A stretch of DNA of 64,000 bases, from the NCBI GenBank assembly GCA_026874595.1, contig CM049317.1:13570882-13634881 (forward strand). The letters are read 5' to 3'. The DNA comes from Sipunculus nudus. Taxonomy: Eukaryota > Annelida > Sipuncula > Golfingiida > Sipunculidae. The notes under the pieces are model-generated. The model ran no database searches. It saw only the letters and a program-made list of their open reading frames with translations, and was not told the origin of the DNA. Both the position numbers and the translations under genes were made by a program. Positions 1 to 13,300 of this stretch are shown one piece after another. Each line of letters starts with the position of its first letter. Position 1 is the first letter of the stretch.

Positions 1-600
1 TTTTTGTCTGAAAAAACAATCATCAAGGGATTAATAAAATCTATGGATTCACAATAACTTTAAGGCTCTTTTGCTTTGCTGATATTCTTCAAACATTAAC
101 TTTTACAAATTTAAGGCTCTGATAGGCTTTTGTCTTAAAAAATATAGATTAAAAGTAAGAGTCAAGAGAAGGTATGATTCTGGTGTTCCACACAGGATTC
201 CCACACTTTCAGCAGATTAATTTTCTAAGCCTTTTTCATGACTTTAATGAAAATTCATGACCTTTTTCACAAAAACTCTGCCAAGAAACTCTTATCACAC
301 ATGAAACAGGCAATTTAGATCATGGAAAAATCAAATTTGCATGTGACATGTTTCCAACCCTTCCAGCAGATAAAATTTCAAGACTTTTTTCAAGAATTCA
401 TAAGATTTTAAGGGTGTGAGAGCCCTGTCAAGGCCCTGTGACCCTAAATTCAATGCTTTCAGTTTCAAGTCTCCACAGGATTGAAAAGATGGCACTAGAA
501 TTCTCTAGTTGAGGGAGACTAGGACTCTGCCACTGACCCTCCTTAAGCAAAGGTGACAGGAAAAACAACAGCACTGCAAGGAAGCATATTACACCCATTG
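1..600. other. Left edge: no gene recognised
   Basis: AT-rich intronic DNA of the PPIG-like gene. I see no exon with acceptable splice borders and no repeat end. A loosely repeated 'ttaaggctct' occurs near 59 and 110. Confidence 0.4.
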
Positions 601-1118
601 TGTATTTTGTGACCTCTGACCTCATTAAATATTCATGTGTTGATGAGAATTTCATTCTGGTGGAAACTCTACTGGTTAATATTAACGATGAGTTTCATGA
701 AAATTCATCAGATTTCTGCCAAGTCAATATGACACCAACCAAAGTCTGGAGGCCTCTGACCTCATGAAATATGCTGGGATTTTGCTGGATTTCAAACGTA
801 AGATAGATATTATAGTGGTTAATATACTTCTATTGAGTTTTATCAACATCTATCATATTCCTGGTAAGTTATTGCAGCAATACCACAAAGTAGCCTGGTG
901 ACCTCTGACCTCATTAAACATTCTTGGATTGTGCCTATTTTGGAACTCAAGCAAGAAAAACTAGTGGTAAGAAGTTATGATGAGTTTGGTGAAAATTCAT
1001 AAAATCCCTGTTAAGTTATTGCAGTGACAATTAAAAGTTAATGATTGGACACCAGACAGATGGCGAGACCACAGGTATCGCATAATACATCCTGTAATAG
1101 ACGGGCATATAAAAACAC
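600..1118 (+). repeat. Family B repeat (tandem 140-150-bp core, 3' hairpin)
   Basis: Monomers start with GACCTCTGACCTCATT at 611, about 751 and 900. The core runs into a short ACAGATGG segment and a 3' end resembling 'tagacgggc...ataaaaac'. Other copies are at 4430-6440 (interrupted), 23335-23491 and 41485-41966. The design resembles BIV160/pearl-type elements of bivalves; that link is inference. Confidence 0.75.
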
Positions 1119-1330
1119 AGGGCCTTGGAATGACTAATAAAATTTCAAATTTAAATTTGTACAATATACAAGCCCCGTGCAAGTGGTACACTTGTCTATA
1201 TTTTACCCAAGCACCCATTCATGAGTTACTAAATATACAGATTTTAGACAAAGGATGGAATACCTACAGGTACAAGCTATACATTCTATCATATTTTGAA
1301 CATGGCAGTGAATACAAGTTACGACCATAC

Positions 1331-1476
1331 CTTTAGCTTTCATCTGTAGAACCAGCTCACCACAGTTCGTGATACGAACATCACTGTGAGGTTTACCATC
1401 GCTGTTTGTTTTCTGGCTTTCAACGACCTTGACTATTTCCTGCCCAAATATCACCTGACCAAACACTACGTGGATC
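1331..1476 (-). CDS. PPIG-like: PPIG-like exon 7 (end of the isomerase domain)
   Basis: 146 bases encoding residues 134-182: [19 protein letters not shown] and the closing [12 protein letters not shown]. Acceptor CTTGCAG at 1477, donor AAAG|GTATGG at 1330. One base is left over, so translation continues in an exon to the left that I could not find in bases 1-1330. Confidence 0.94.
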
Positions 1477-4400
1477 CTGCAAGTTAGGAAGTGACCCATG
1501 GTCCATGATGCTCAGTACATTATCTTACCTGCATATCTCTTTAAGTATTATATGCATAACAAAAGATTTCAGGATATATTTTTAATTTCCAAATCCTGGA
1601 TGGGCCCTACTGTAGTAGAACTGCACATATCAGAAAGTAATAATTGACCCAGTAAATATTGGGCTGTGGCTGAAAAACTATCATTCATGGCTTCAAAAGC
1701 AAAGGTGTAAATATAAATTTTCAACAATAAATAGCATTGTATAAGCATATGAAATGAGAAACGCTGCCAACCGTTGTAAGAATGTGCTTTCAGGACAGTT
1801 TGATCTTAATGTGTGTGCATAAAGTTCTTCATTTCCAATTCAACAACAAAGTGTGGCCTCTGGCACACAGGCACTTGACACAATGTATTCACCTGGTGGG
1901 CAATACTGCAATATTGTTCCCCCCATCTAACCGAACTTCCTACTAATTAAACTCAGTTCCTTTACACTAACCATCCACCTCAATTAGGCTATAATCAACT
2001 TGAAATATGGCTTAAATAACTTTTCAATATTTCTCTTTGCTCCCTTAAATTCCTGCTCTTATTAAGTGTGAAGTTATAGGAAATACAAAAAACGGACTTG
2101 CACCAACAAACACTAACAAAGTGAAAATTTAATTGAACTTACCCATCTAAGTGAGGGGCAGGCTTGGTTAAACTGAAATATATGAACAATATTTTAAAGC
2201 AGCATCAGTGAACTTTAATCCCTTTAACCAAGGATCTGTTATATTAAAAGAATTTTTATTCTAATTCAAAATTCAGGTATATTTATAAATTTCCCCAACC
2301 CCTATTCTGTTTTTAGTATACCAAAGTACAAAACCCCAATATTTCCACTGCTCCTTCTTCCCATTAAAATTTACCACTAAAATTTACAAGGCACCACATC
2401 AGTCTGCATGACACTACCAGTACTTCCCAAGTCCCATCCCTCTTTTATATTGACTACCTAGACTTATGAGGCATTTCCCCACCCCATTCACATTTGAATA
2501 TACCTAATTTGTCCTTATGATATTTAATCCTTAACCCCCCCCCCCACCCCACCCTAACAGTTTAAAAGACATCACAGACATAGTCACATTTACTTAATTA
2601 ATTAACATTATAGTACTCCCCCCTCCCACCCACCAAAATTATATTTATGACATCAGTCTACATCACAGGACTCTATGATAATTAATTTGTCAGCATTCTT
2701 GAGCCTCCAGAGTAAAGATTTCCATTATAAAAGAGGTAAGTTTATTGAAGCCAAAGCCAAAATTTATTGAAGCAAACCCTTTTCAATGAAAATTTATACC
2801 GGCAATGTCCTTACATGAAGAACTGTGATCCATTAGTGTCCTTGCCACGGTTTGCCATGGACAACAAGAATTCCTTGTCATGTTTCCCTGAAAGGTCTTC
2901 ATCTGCAAGGGAAAATGTTTTTATCACATAAATATCTTACATCATTTTTGTTGAGGTAACCACCTCCATGCTGGCTTGATTTGGAACTATATACATCTGC
3001 AGAATTCCATTCTAGTTTCTGACTACATGACAGGGAAGTATAAAACACACATCATCTTATGTTATATCCTGGTGTTAGCCAGGCCTGGTGACTACTGCAC
3101 CTGCGAGTCCTGAGTACGTAACCATCCCCTTTGCTGGGTCATACTCCCAAAAAAGGGTGAAAGTAGACAATCGTGCACAGCCTTCCCATTGAGCCTCCAG
3201 AACATTCTCTCTTGGTGGGGCTGACTGTGAAAATCTCACTGCCTTAGCTGAGATCTGAACTCATGATCTCCCAGCTTTGAGTCCTGTGCTCCAAACCTGA
3301 GCCAGAGAAGCCACTTTCAGAGTTTGTGACAAGGTCAAACCACGTGATGATCCTGGCTTCAACCTGACCCTATGTTTAACACCTGCAGGTCCTAGGGGCG
3401 TAACACAAATGAACCCTTGAAAGGAGCACTCGTTTGCACAACTGTGGGGTACAGTCAGCCCATTAAGCCTGCAGAGTGCTCATCCTTGGGGAGGGCCAAC
3501 CAGGAATGTTGTGTTCTACCCCAGGTCAAGGTCACCATCTTCAAACTTAACCAAGATTTTGTTTATGTGCATCAGTACTGAAGAAATAAAATTCCTTTGT
3601 TGAATACTTCTTTAGATATATCGCTCACAAGGCCAAAATTTAGAAAGTCAATAAAAATTCCTAACAAATCAGAAATTGTAGGTGGTGCCCCCAAACTCAT
3701 GCAGCAGTTACAGATCATCAGGGCCATTAACCATAGCATGTTTTATACCAATCTACCCAGTGGTATCTGAGAAATAAGCTTCTTAGTTTCTTTTCTATAA
3801 TTAGCTCTGTAACACTGAAAAATAGTCAAGGTCGCCCATCTTCGAACTTGACCACAATTTTGTTTATATACACATGCACTGAAGAAATAAAAAACCCGCA
3901 GTTAATCCTTTTTTAAATATCTTGCTCACAAGGTAAAAGTACCAGATGCCAGATGGCTGGACAGACAGATGGCTTGGTTAATGACAATAGCCCATAAGCC
4001 TGAGGGCTAATACAGAACTACTGATTTATATGTATTATTTAATTTTTTTAAATATACAATTCTAATACTTTTGTTATGATATCACATGCTTTTAAATAAA
4101 AGGCACGTATCATTTTTCTAGTAATAATTTAAAAGGAGACAGTTAGTTGTTAATCATATTAAGATTTAAGATAAGTTGTTTTTATTTAAGATACTTACCT
4201 GGAAATGTACGTCCATAAATAGACTCTCCACCTGTGCCATTACCTGCAAGACATAAACAAATGAAAATTAAGTAGAACTGATAAACACTGGAATTTTCAT
4301 ATCAAAGTGATTTGTTAACAAAAGCTTAAGATCTAAGACTTATGAAAAATAGTATACATACTTAATGCAACATTTGTGATACTGCAACTCCAACTACAGT

Positions 4401-7400
4401 CTTAGCTATTTCAGGACCAGTGTTGGCTAATATGACCATCATGTCTTGTGACCTCTGACCTCATTAAATAGGCAAATTTTACAAAGAATCAACCTCAGGC
4501 AAGTTATTTTGCTTGTTAACATTAATAGCAAATTTCTTCAAAATCAATCAAATTACTGGTTATAACAGCAATACCAGTCTTGTCTGGTGACCTCTGACCT
4601 AATTTAATATGCACCAATTTTGTAGGAATCAAACCCTGGTGGGTCACTTCTTTTGTAAATACTTACAGCTCAAGTAAGTCAAGTTGATTGAAAATCTATT
4701 GAATCTCTGATAAGTTTTAAAAGCAACATCAGAATGGAGTCTCAAGAATGAACTCCTGAAATATGTGTTGATTTAGCAAAGAATCAAACAAATATAAGAC
4801 ACTTTATTGGAACATTCCTCACACAGTGGTTGCACTGCAGTTGTCCCAGAGCATAGAACTGTAATCAGACCAATGAGAGGGTGGCATCACATTGTGCATC
4901 CAGCTCCAATTTTAAACATGTTACACCTGCTCCTGTTGGTCTCATTCTTGACCCTGTGCTAGAACTGGACCAATGACAGCGGTGTCACATGTTAAAAATT
5001 TGAAGCTGAATACAACATGCCATACCACCATCTCATTGTTCTGTTCCTTTCCTGGTGGTGTAACCCAAAGAACCTTGCTATACAAAGCAGCGGTTAAACG
5101 AAGGAGTGTACTTGATTAGTTAATTGTATCCGCCAAAACAGAGTTTTGCGGATACTATGTTTTCAGCTGCACTCCGCCGCCGCGCAAGTGTCCGGAGAAC
5201 TCCTCCGTAACCGCTGGGCGGAATTTTACGAAACCCGGGATAATGTTCGGGTGACATGTGAACTGCTGCAATTTTGTTTTGACCTCTGACCTTTCCTCTG
5301 CTCTCTGCGTCCGTTTGTGCGTCTGTTTCCACACATACACCCACATATCTCGTGAACCGTTTGACGGATCAGGAAATTTTTTTTGCACAAATGTAGCCCT
5401 TGGAGAGCTTTATAACATACACAAAAAATGGTGGCGCCACCTGCAACCATGTTTGCACAGTGTCCATCTGTTCGTCTGCCTTGGGTTAAAATCACTCATA
5501 TCTCTGCAGTGACTTGACTAATTCACCTGAAATTCGGCATGCGTATACATCCTGGATAGCTTTTCTGATTTTATGACAGGTGGCGCCACCTACATTCACG
5601 TTTACGCTGCAGACATCCAAGCTCATATCTCGGGAACCGTTTGACCGATTGGGCCAAAATTTTGCATGTGTATAGATCTCACATAGCTCTTTATCATACG
5701 CAAAACTGGTGGCGCCACCTGCAGCCATTTTTGCACAGCTCCCGTCTGTTTGTCTGCCATGGGATAAAATCACTCATATCGCGGCAGTGGTTTGACATAT
5801 CTGCCTAAAATTTTGCAGGTTTATACATCCCTGACAGCTCTCTTGATTTTATGACAGGTGGCGCCACCTGCATTCTAGTTTATGCAGCAGACATCCAAGC
5901 TCATATCTTGGGAACCGTTTGACCGATTGGGCCAAAGTTTTGCATGTGTATAGTTCTCACATAGCTCTTTATCATACGCAAAATTGGTGGCGCCACCTTC
6001 AACCATTTTTGCACAGCGTCCATCTGTTTGTCTGCCATGGGCTAAAATTACTCATAAACATATAGTGGTTTGACTTATCTGCCTCAAATTTTGCATATGT
6101 ATACAACTTGGATGGCTTTCTGGATTTTGTGGTAGGTGGCGCAACCTACATACACCATTTGGCTGCAGACATCCATGCTAATATGCAACACTTCACTCTA
6201 TTTCCCCTTGCCACTCAATCCATGCCTCACTTCACCCGTTCCACTCTGATTTAGGCGGATACACATAGTCGCTTGTCGACTACCCATATTCTAGTTTCAT
6301 CATGAGTTTCATAAAAACTTATCAAACACCTCACAAATTATCATGACAACACTAAAGGTTAATGGGCAGTTAGATGGACAGAAGCATTGAGGGATGCTGC
6401 CTATACTGTAATACATGCAAACAGGCATATTAAAAAATAATTTTTTGTCAAACTGGTATCACACTGACCTTCAGTGAAGTCCCCTCCTTGTATCATGAAG
6501 TTCTTGATGATGCGGTGGAACGGGGATCCCTGATAGTGAAGTGGTTTACCAGAGATCTTACTCTCCCCAATCTCACCTGTAACCATATACACACGTACAT
6601 TTTTATTATATTACAGCAGTGTGTCAGTTATCCAAAAAACTCAGGGGATAAAGATTTTGTAGGTTTAACCATGACTCCCTTATACCAGATGTTATAAACA
6701 AGAGACCCATGGGTCACGGCGCTCAGCTGATCGTGATTGGACTATAAATGTTTCTCCACTGTGATACTAGGTCGAGTCGATAAAGCTCATGAATATCATG
6801 GACATGTTGGGCTATTATAAAGGAATGTAATGTAATATGTGAGTAAATGATAATGAAATAACCTGACTGATGGATTAATACAGTCAAATATAGTGGTTTA
6901 TTTTTTATTTATTTAGGAGGGGTTGAAAATTGTGATATATTTGAGCAAATATGAATGCAATGACAGCAGTAATAAGCAGTAGTAGAATGATGATAAGGCT
7001 AATCTAAAGTGTATGGTAGTCTGCAAGCTTTCAATTTGACAGATATGATGTTATGATTAACTATGCTGATGAAGTGATTTATGAATTTGTGACTGTATGA
7101 CACAATATCTCTTTAGTCTTGACAAGGTACATTATTGTGATGCCCACTATGTCTACATATTACACAATATTGACATAATTTCTGGCATGTACATAGGTAC
7201 CTATGGACGAATAGTTATACAAAATATTCAAGTATGAATATATCTGATTCATCTTGTTCTTGCTTACTGAGGCTGACTTTGGGATGGGGTTCGGAGAAGG
7301 GAAAAGTGAGGGCAGCACAAAGGTGGATGTAGAAATATTCTATTGTAATGTTTTTCATTTATATAAGAATATGAAAAGCTAAGAGGAAAGGGGCCCTCCT

Positions 7401-10280
7401 GCTTGGTTATAGTAAAGTTCTAAATATATGATTGCAAACTAATACTCTGACAAGACTGTCATGAAGAAAAACAGTAAAAGTTTTGAGATACTGTAATGCA
7501 TATGAAAATTTACAGATGGACAGGCAAGTGGACAGAATGGACTAATACCTTTATTTCACTTTCAAGGGAATAATGCATTTAAGTTTATATATAAGCCTAT
7601 TTTTTTTAAGCATATCCACTTTTTCCATTAAGAAGTTTTTATCTGAATCATTTTTTTATTTACAGGTTTTATCAATTTTTAATAAAACAAGGGACCTATG
7701 GGTCACTGTGCTCAGCTGACGTTAACCTTGAAGGTAAAAATCTAAAATAATATCAAATGGAGATAAAGTGTAAGAGGAAGAGGTAATAAAGGCCATGGTT
7801 GGTTTATATGATTGGTTTGTATTGATGAGCAAGAAATTGTTGCAAAAAATATTTTGTGACCTGACCATGTGTTTCCTAATGTTGAAACTAAAGCATGTGA
7901 GCAGTTTGTGAACAAATGATCTGTACTATTACCATGATCATTAGTTGGTTTTTCGATTTCAGTAATTTACACATTTGTTCAATGGAATCTATTTTTTTGT
8001 ATAATATATATTATTAAATATATATGTATTTTTTTTATGAAATGTATACATTTGAAATATAGCTAATTAACAACATAAAACAGGGCAAACACAGCCTGAT
8101 CTCAAATTCTGCTGAGGCAGGAAAATAATGAACAAATGTTTGTATTAAATCCTCATTTTTTTATCACATCAATTATTTTCTAATTTAAGTTTATATTTCT
8201 ATACATTTCCAATTTAACATATATATCTGAATATAAAAGTTGATTCATAATTCTCAATTGCATCATCATAAATCTCAATCTTGTCAGATAACACCACATC
8301 ATGCATACAAATGTTTATTTATTTTTTACCACAAAAATATATCTTTTAAATCTGCAAAACAATAAATATCTAAAAATACTTAATTTAGATTTCACAATTT
8401 TTAATTGTGTCTTTATTTATCCATAATGTGCTTCATATTTTATAATAATTGAAGCATACTGATGGGTTCAATAATATTTGTTAAAATCATTTAAAAGAAA
8501 ATTGATTTCTTTAAAAATGCTACATTACACAACATTGCATCTTCTGCATTACACCTTGAATTATTTTTTCAAGGAAAGTTTTTGCATATCGGAGTGAAAA
8601 CAGCATTACAATTAAGGAGATACAGTGAAAACAATAACAATTACTGCATAACACTTGGTGGGTTGGGTTTGTGGGGGGGGGGGGGGGGGGTGGTGATATG
8701 AAAATAACTGTACACCTGTCACAGCAGGGGATCTCCCCCAGTGACTGTAACAAATCAGAAACCCTGGCAAAGCTGACTTCCAGTGACCTGGAGTGGGACC
8801 CTGCATCTGTAATCAAAGCAAGTGACTACAGAAAAAAATCAATAACTAGCTTAATTTTCAAGCTTTTATTTTCAAATTTCAGATTTAGACAAACTAAATA
8901 TTTATGTTTACATGCTGTGATAATTAAATCAATGGTGCTGACAGGAAAAAACGTGCCATGGTCAAAGTTGGGCAAAATTTAAGGTGCTGATTTTTTTTTT
9001 ATGCTAATAACTTAAAAAATTTACAACAATTGAATCTTAATTAAACATAGATATATACTTGAGAAAATAGACTCTAGTTTCAAAATTTTTCATGTTAAGT
9101 GAGTTATTACTTTTCCTGATTTTTTACAAAGTCCATTATGTTTGGGCCCATAACTTAACATTAACATTATACTTTACAGACTTAATTTCTGGCATGTACA
9201 TAGGAACTATATAGAGGAATATTTATGGTAAATATGAAGAAAAACAGATGAGTGGTTTTGATATTAGGCAGTCCTGAAGTGTGAAAATAGGATTTTAATA
9301 AAAAATTGAGGTTTTTCCTTAATTTCTCAAAGGAATGAAGTCGCAAAGACCCAGTTTTCTGCTTGGTAGGAGATCTTGGGGACATCTAACATTATGCTGA
9401 ATTTTGGATTCCTAGGTCTTACGGTTTCAAAACGTGCCACATCTACGGACGGACGGACAGACGGACGGACAGACGACGGACAATGGACCACGACTATAGC
9501 TCAGATGACTTATAGTCAGCTGAGCTAAAAACCTGAAAATATAAGTTAAAATATTAGAATTGTTGCAAAAGTTGCAATCATTATATATACAGAGTAAAAA
9601 ACTGAAACTATAAGTTAAAATATTAGAATTGTTGCAAAAGTTGCAATCATCATATATCCAGAGTGTAGCTCATATTGGGTCATATTATGCATACACATAT
9701 ATTTTATTATTTTAAATCATAAATGTTTAAACTGTATTTAAAAGAAAATAATGCCACAACATGGCATCTACAAGAATATTCCTTGAATCACTATTAAAAA
9801 GTTTTGCACATTGGAGTTTTCAGTACATGCTTAATTTTATTCACCAAAATAAAATAAAAGATTCAGTAAATTTGATAAAATAAAACATCTTTTCAAATAA
9901 AGTATACACACTGTTGGTTGAATGAGGGACAAACAATATCATTGTGCTAATTACTATCCCAGTTTTAATTTATTACTGGAATTAATAGTCAATTTCACAC
10001 CTGGTGAAGTTTTCACTCCTCTGAAGTAAGGAATTACTTATCTGATGAACATCCACACTTTCATAGCAATACACCACTTTGTGGACACAATTAAATGTAC
10101 ACTTTAATCATTGTAACCCTGGTGGTACAATACAAAATCTAAAATATAGCATAGCCTGGAATAAGAATGAATCAAATACAGAAAATAATAACATTCATCT
10201 AGTTTATGCACCATCTGGGGGGGGGTGCAGAGCAGAGGGGAAGCCTGCTGGTAGTGGCCAAGCTGACCCAAGCCAAGCTG

Positions 10281-10320
<40 letters not shown>

Positions 10321-13300
10321 CATAATGCAAGTGAAGGCTGTACTACTAGGTGGGCTAGATGTAAACAACACTTGACATGGTGTATGAAAACATGAATAAA
10401 AGCTATTCTTTCCAATCAATTTCTTTGAAATTTCAGATTTTAAAAGATTAAATCCTTATGTATGTATATATGCTGTGAAAATTAAATCAACAGTGCCAAA
10501 GTTGGACAAAATTTAAGGTATTGATTTTTTATTTATGCTAATAACTTGAAAAATTTGCAAAAATTCAGATCTAATTTTGGGTAAACAATTGAATCTTGAT
10601 TAAATAAAGTTATATTCCTGAAAAAAAAAAGTCTCTAGGTTCAGCAATTCTCATGTTAGGTAAGTAAATATATTTCCTGATTTTTTAAAAAATTGCATTA
10701 TGTTTTGGCCCATAACTTCAAAATAATACCCAATACTGACCTAATTTTTGGTAAGTTCATAGAAAATGTATGAAAGAATGTGAATACTATATACGATCAA
10801 AAACAGATCAGTGGTTTTGATATTAAGCAGCCTTGATGTGTAACAATGGCTTTTTTATGGAAAATGGAGTTTTTTTCCTTAATATCTTGAAGGAACAAAG
10901 TCCTAATGACCCAATTTTCAGTATGGTAGGAGATTTTGGGGACATCTAAAATTATGCCAACAGCCTGGGGAGCATAGAGATGTGCACTGAATGACCTACA
11001 GTCATCGAAGTGGACTGCTTGACAATGTAAGGGAATACAACAAGAGCCTAAAAAAAAATTCAATAACTAGCCTAATGTTGCAGCTTTTATTTTCAAATTT
11101 CAGATTTGAACAGATTAAATCCTTATGTATACATGCTGTGAAAATTAAATCCACAGTACTTACAGGAAAAAAATGTGCCGTGGCCAAAGTTGGGCAAAAT
11201 TTAAGGTACCAATTTTATATTTTTGCCAATATTTAAAAAATTTAACAGATTTTGATCTAATTTTTGGTATACAATTAAATTGTGATTAATTAAAGTTGTA
11301 TTACTGGAAAAAAGTCCCTACCTTTAACACTTTTGGTCTTAAGTGACCAAATATCTTCCTGATTTTTTTACAAAGTCCATTATGTTTGGGCCCATAACTT
11401 TTTTAAATTATACAATACTGACTTAATATCTGGCATGTACATAGGAACTATATAGAGGAACAATATGGTAAATATGAAGAAAACCAGATGAGTGGTTTTG
11501 ATATAAGGCAGTCCTGAAGTGTGAAAATAGATTTCTAATAAAAAATTTAGGTTTTTCCTTAATATCTCGAAGGAACGAAGTCCTATTGACCCAATTTTCG
11601 GCATGGTAGGAGATTTTGGGGACATCTAACTGTATGCCGAATTTCAGATTCGTAGGTCCAACGGTGTCGAAACGTACCAGTCTTACGGACAGACATCCAG
11701 ACGGACGGACGGACAGACAGTCAGACGGATGGACGACGGACAATGGACCACGACTATAGCTCAGATGACTTATAGTCAGCTGAGCTAAAAACTGGCAGAC
11801 ATGAACTAATGATGTCAAACTTGACAAGAACGTTTCTGTTACATTATCCATCAATTTAATCAATGTAACTTGTAAAATACACAAAATGACCTCTGTATAT
11901 TTCCTGGGAGCTCTTTCAATTTTTGTTCATTTTTCAGATTTTTGATAAACAATCATATTTTCAGTTCTAAATTTCCTTTTTCAGATGAACAATTTTTCTG
12001 ATTAAGATGGTTCAGATAAAAAAATTAACGCTCTACCATAATAATTATATTATTCATATTACTGAGATAGAGTACCTCTTTAAGGTGTTAAACATAGTGT
12101 TTTCTACAGATATCTAAGAAAATAAGGCATGTACAATATAAACTGAGTCTAAATGCACTCTGTGTGTTTAACTTTCAAACTGGTTATTCAACTGGTTGTA
12201 CTTGAAATATTGAATATTTCAGAGTAAAATAAAGAAGCATAGCTGCAAATTTTCCCATAAAAACAAGATTTTAAAGTTGAGAAACCATGCAAATTTGTTT
12301 GATGAATTAGTTATGACTGGTAACAACAAATTTTATTCCATGGAAATGAATGGATTAGGTAAATTTTTATTTACTGCACTACATTAAACATGGTGTAATG
12401 GGATACAGTCAGTCTGGTACTAGAAGAAACGTTTTTATCAATTTTCAGCTAAGGTTATCAAATATAGAGATTTACATAAGAAAACCTGTAAAACTAATGT
12501 TATTAAGAAAACATGCTGCTGACAAAATGAAATAGCAGAGTGACAGTACATGTCCTAAGGGACTATAGCAAACAAGTGTTATTAATTAACCTTGTGCACA
12601 TGAAGAAAATAGAGTGCATGCTTTACCTAGAATTCATTTGCCTCAAAATACCACGACAGATTCATAATGATTTTATTGCTATATATTTAAAAAGGTAAAA
12701 AATAAAAATTGTTTAGTCTGCTGTTACAGTATTTAAAGAAAGCACCTTTTTGTTTTGGGCACTGATTTAAGCCATCAGTGAATTTTCCAAGTAGTTTTTC
12801 AATAAACTGTGCCAGTTCTTACAACACATGTTCTTAAAAAGACTTTTTTTATGTGTAAATAGTTAACATAAGTGTACATGCAAGGTTGTCTCACTTCAAC
12901 ATTCCCAATATAACACAACAGAAATATGATACTTAATCAACATTTTTTTCCTTCAGCTGTATATTTCATCATAGTTGCACCATACCACCTGTGAATAAAA
13001 TATCCTACCTGTGCACAAAGCTCTGAAGTTCTCACAAGTCTTTGGACATTTATCGGCAAACAGCTCAAAAACTATTCTTCCCGCTGTGAGAGAAAAACAA
13101 AACACAGGTGGATTCAGATTGCTGTGCAAGTTCTATCAAGTGTGACATGAATACTTATTTAAACCATTATTATTGATTGAGTAACTATAGTATGAAAGGC
13201 ATGATATGTTTAAGTACTAAAATTATCTTATTGTTTTCAAAGCAAATATAAAATGTAAAACTAAAGAGAGGAACACTCCTCATGCAGGAGGTATACACTG

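Larger units (their letters stand above)
4430..6440 (+). repeat. Family B repeat interrupted by elements D and C
   Basis: Family B monomers at 4450 and 4589 stop near 4815. Element D follows (4816-5110), then a minus-strand family C element (5124-6300), and the 3' part of family B resumes with 'gagtttcataaaaa' through ACAGAAGC to the A-rich end near 6440. Confidence 0.6.
6698..11787 (+). mobile_element. Family A element (outer copy) in the third PPIG-like intron
   Basis: Starts with ACAAGAGACCCATGGGTCAC and ends with the hairpin closing in CTGAGCTA at 11787, preceded by an ACGG-type tract (about 11690-11740). It is interrupted by a second copy at 7687-9527. It contains AT-rich monomers of about 680 bp and a 35-base G run. 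No coding capacity was recognised, so it is non-autonomous. Confidence 0.75.

Noticed and set aside
5120..5512. Overlapping ORFs with Arg/Cys-rich peptides as genes
   Set aside because: They fall across family C repeat ends in several frames and both strands; no start or family support.
9182..9385. Recurrent minus-strand ORF (MSPRSPTK...) at 9.2, 11.4, 55.9, 59.0 and 59.7 kb as a conserved small protein
   Set aside because: It is the antisense of the family A monomer. Copies differ by many non-synonymous changes and sit in the same repeat position, so nucleotide repeat conservation explains it.
10079..10415. ORFs containing poly-Gly or poly-Pro
   Set aside because: Created by the G homopolymer at 10283-10317 inside a repeat; frames change with run length.
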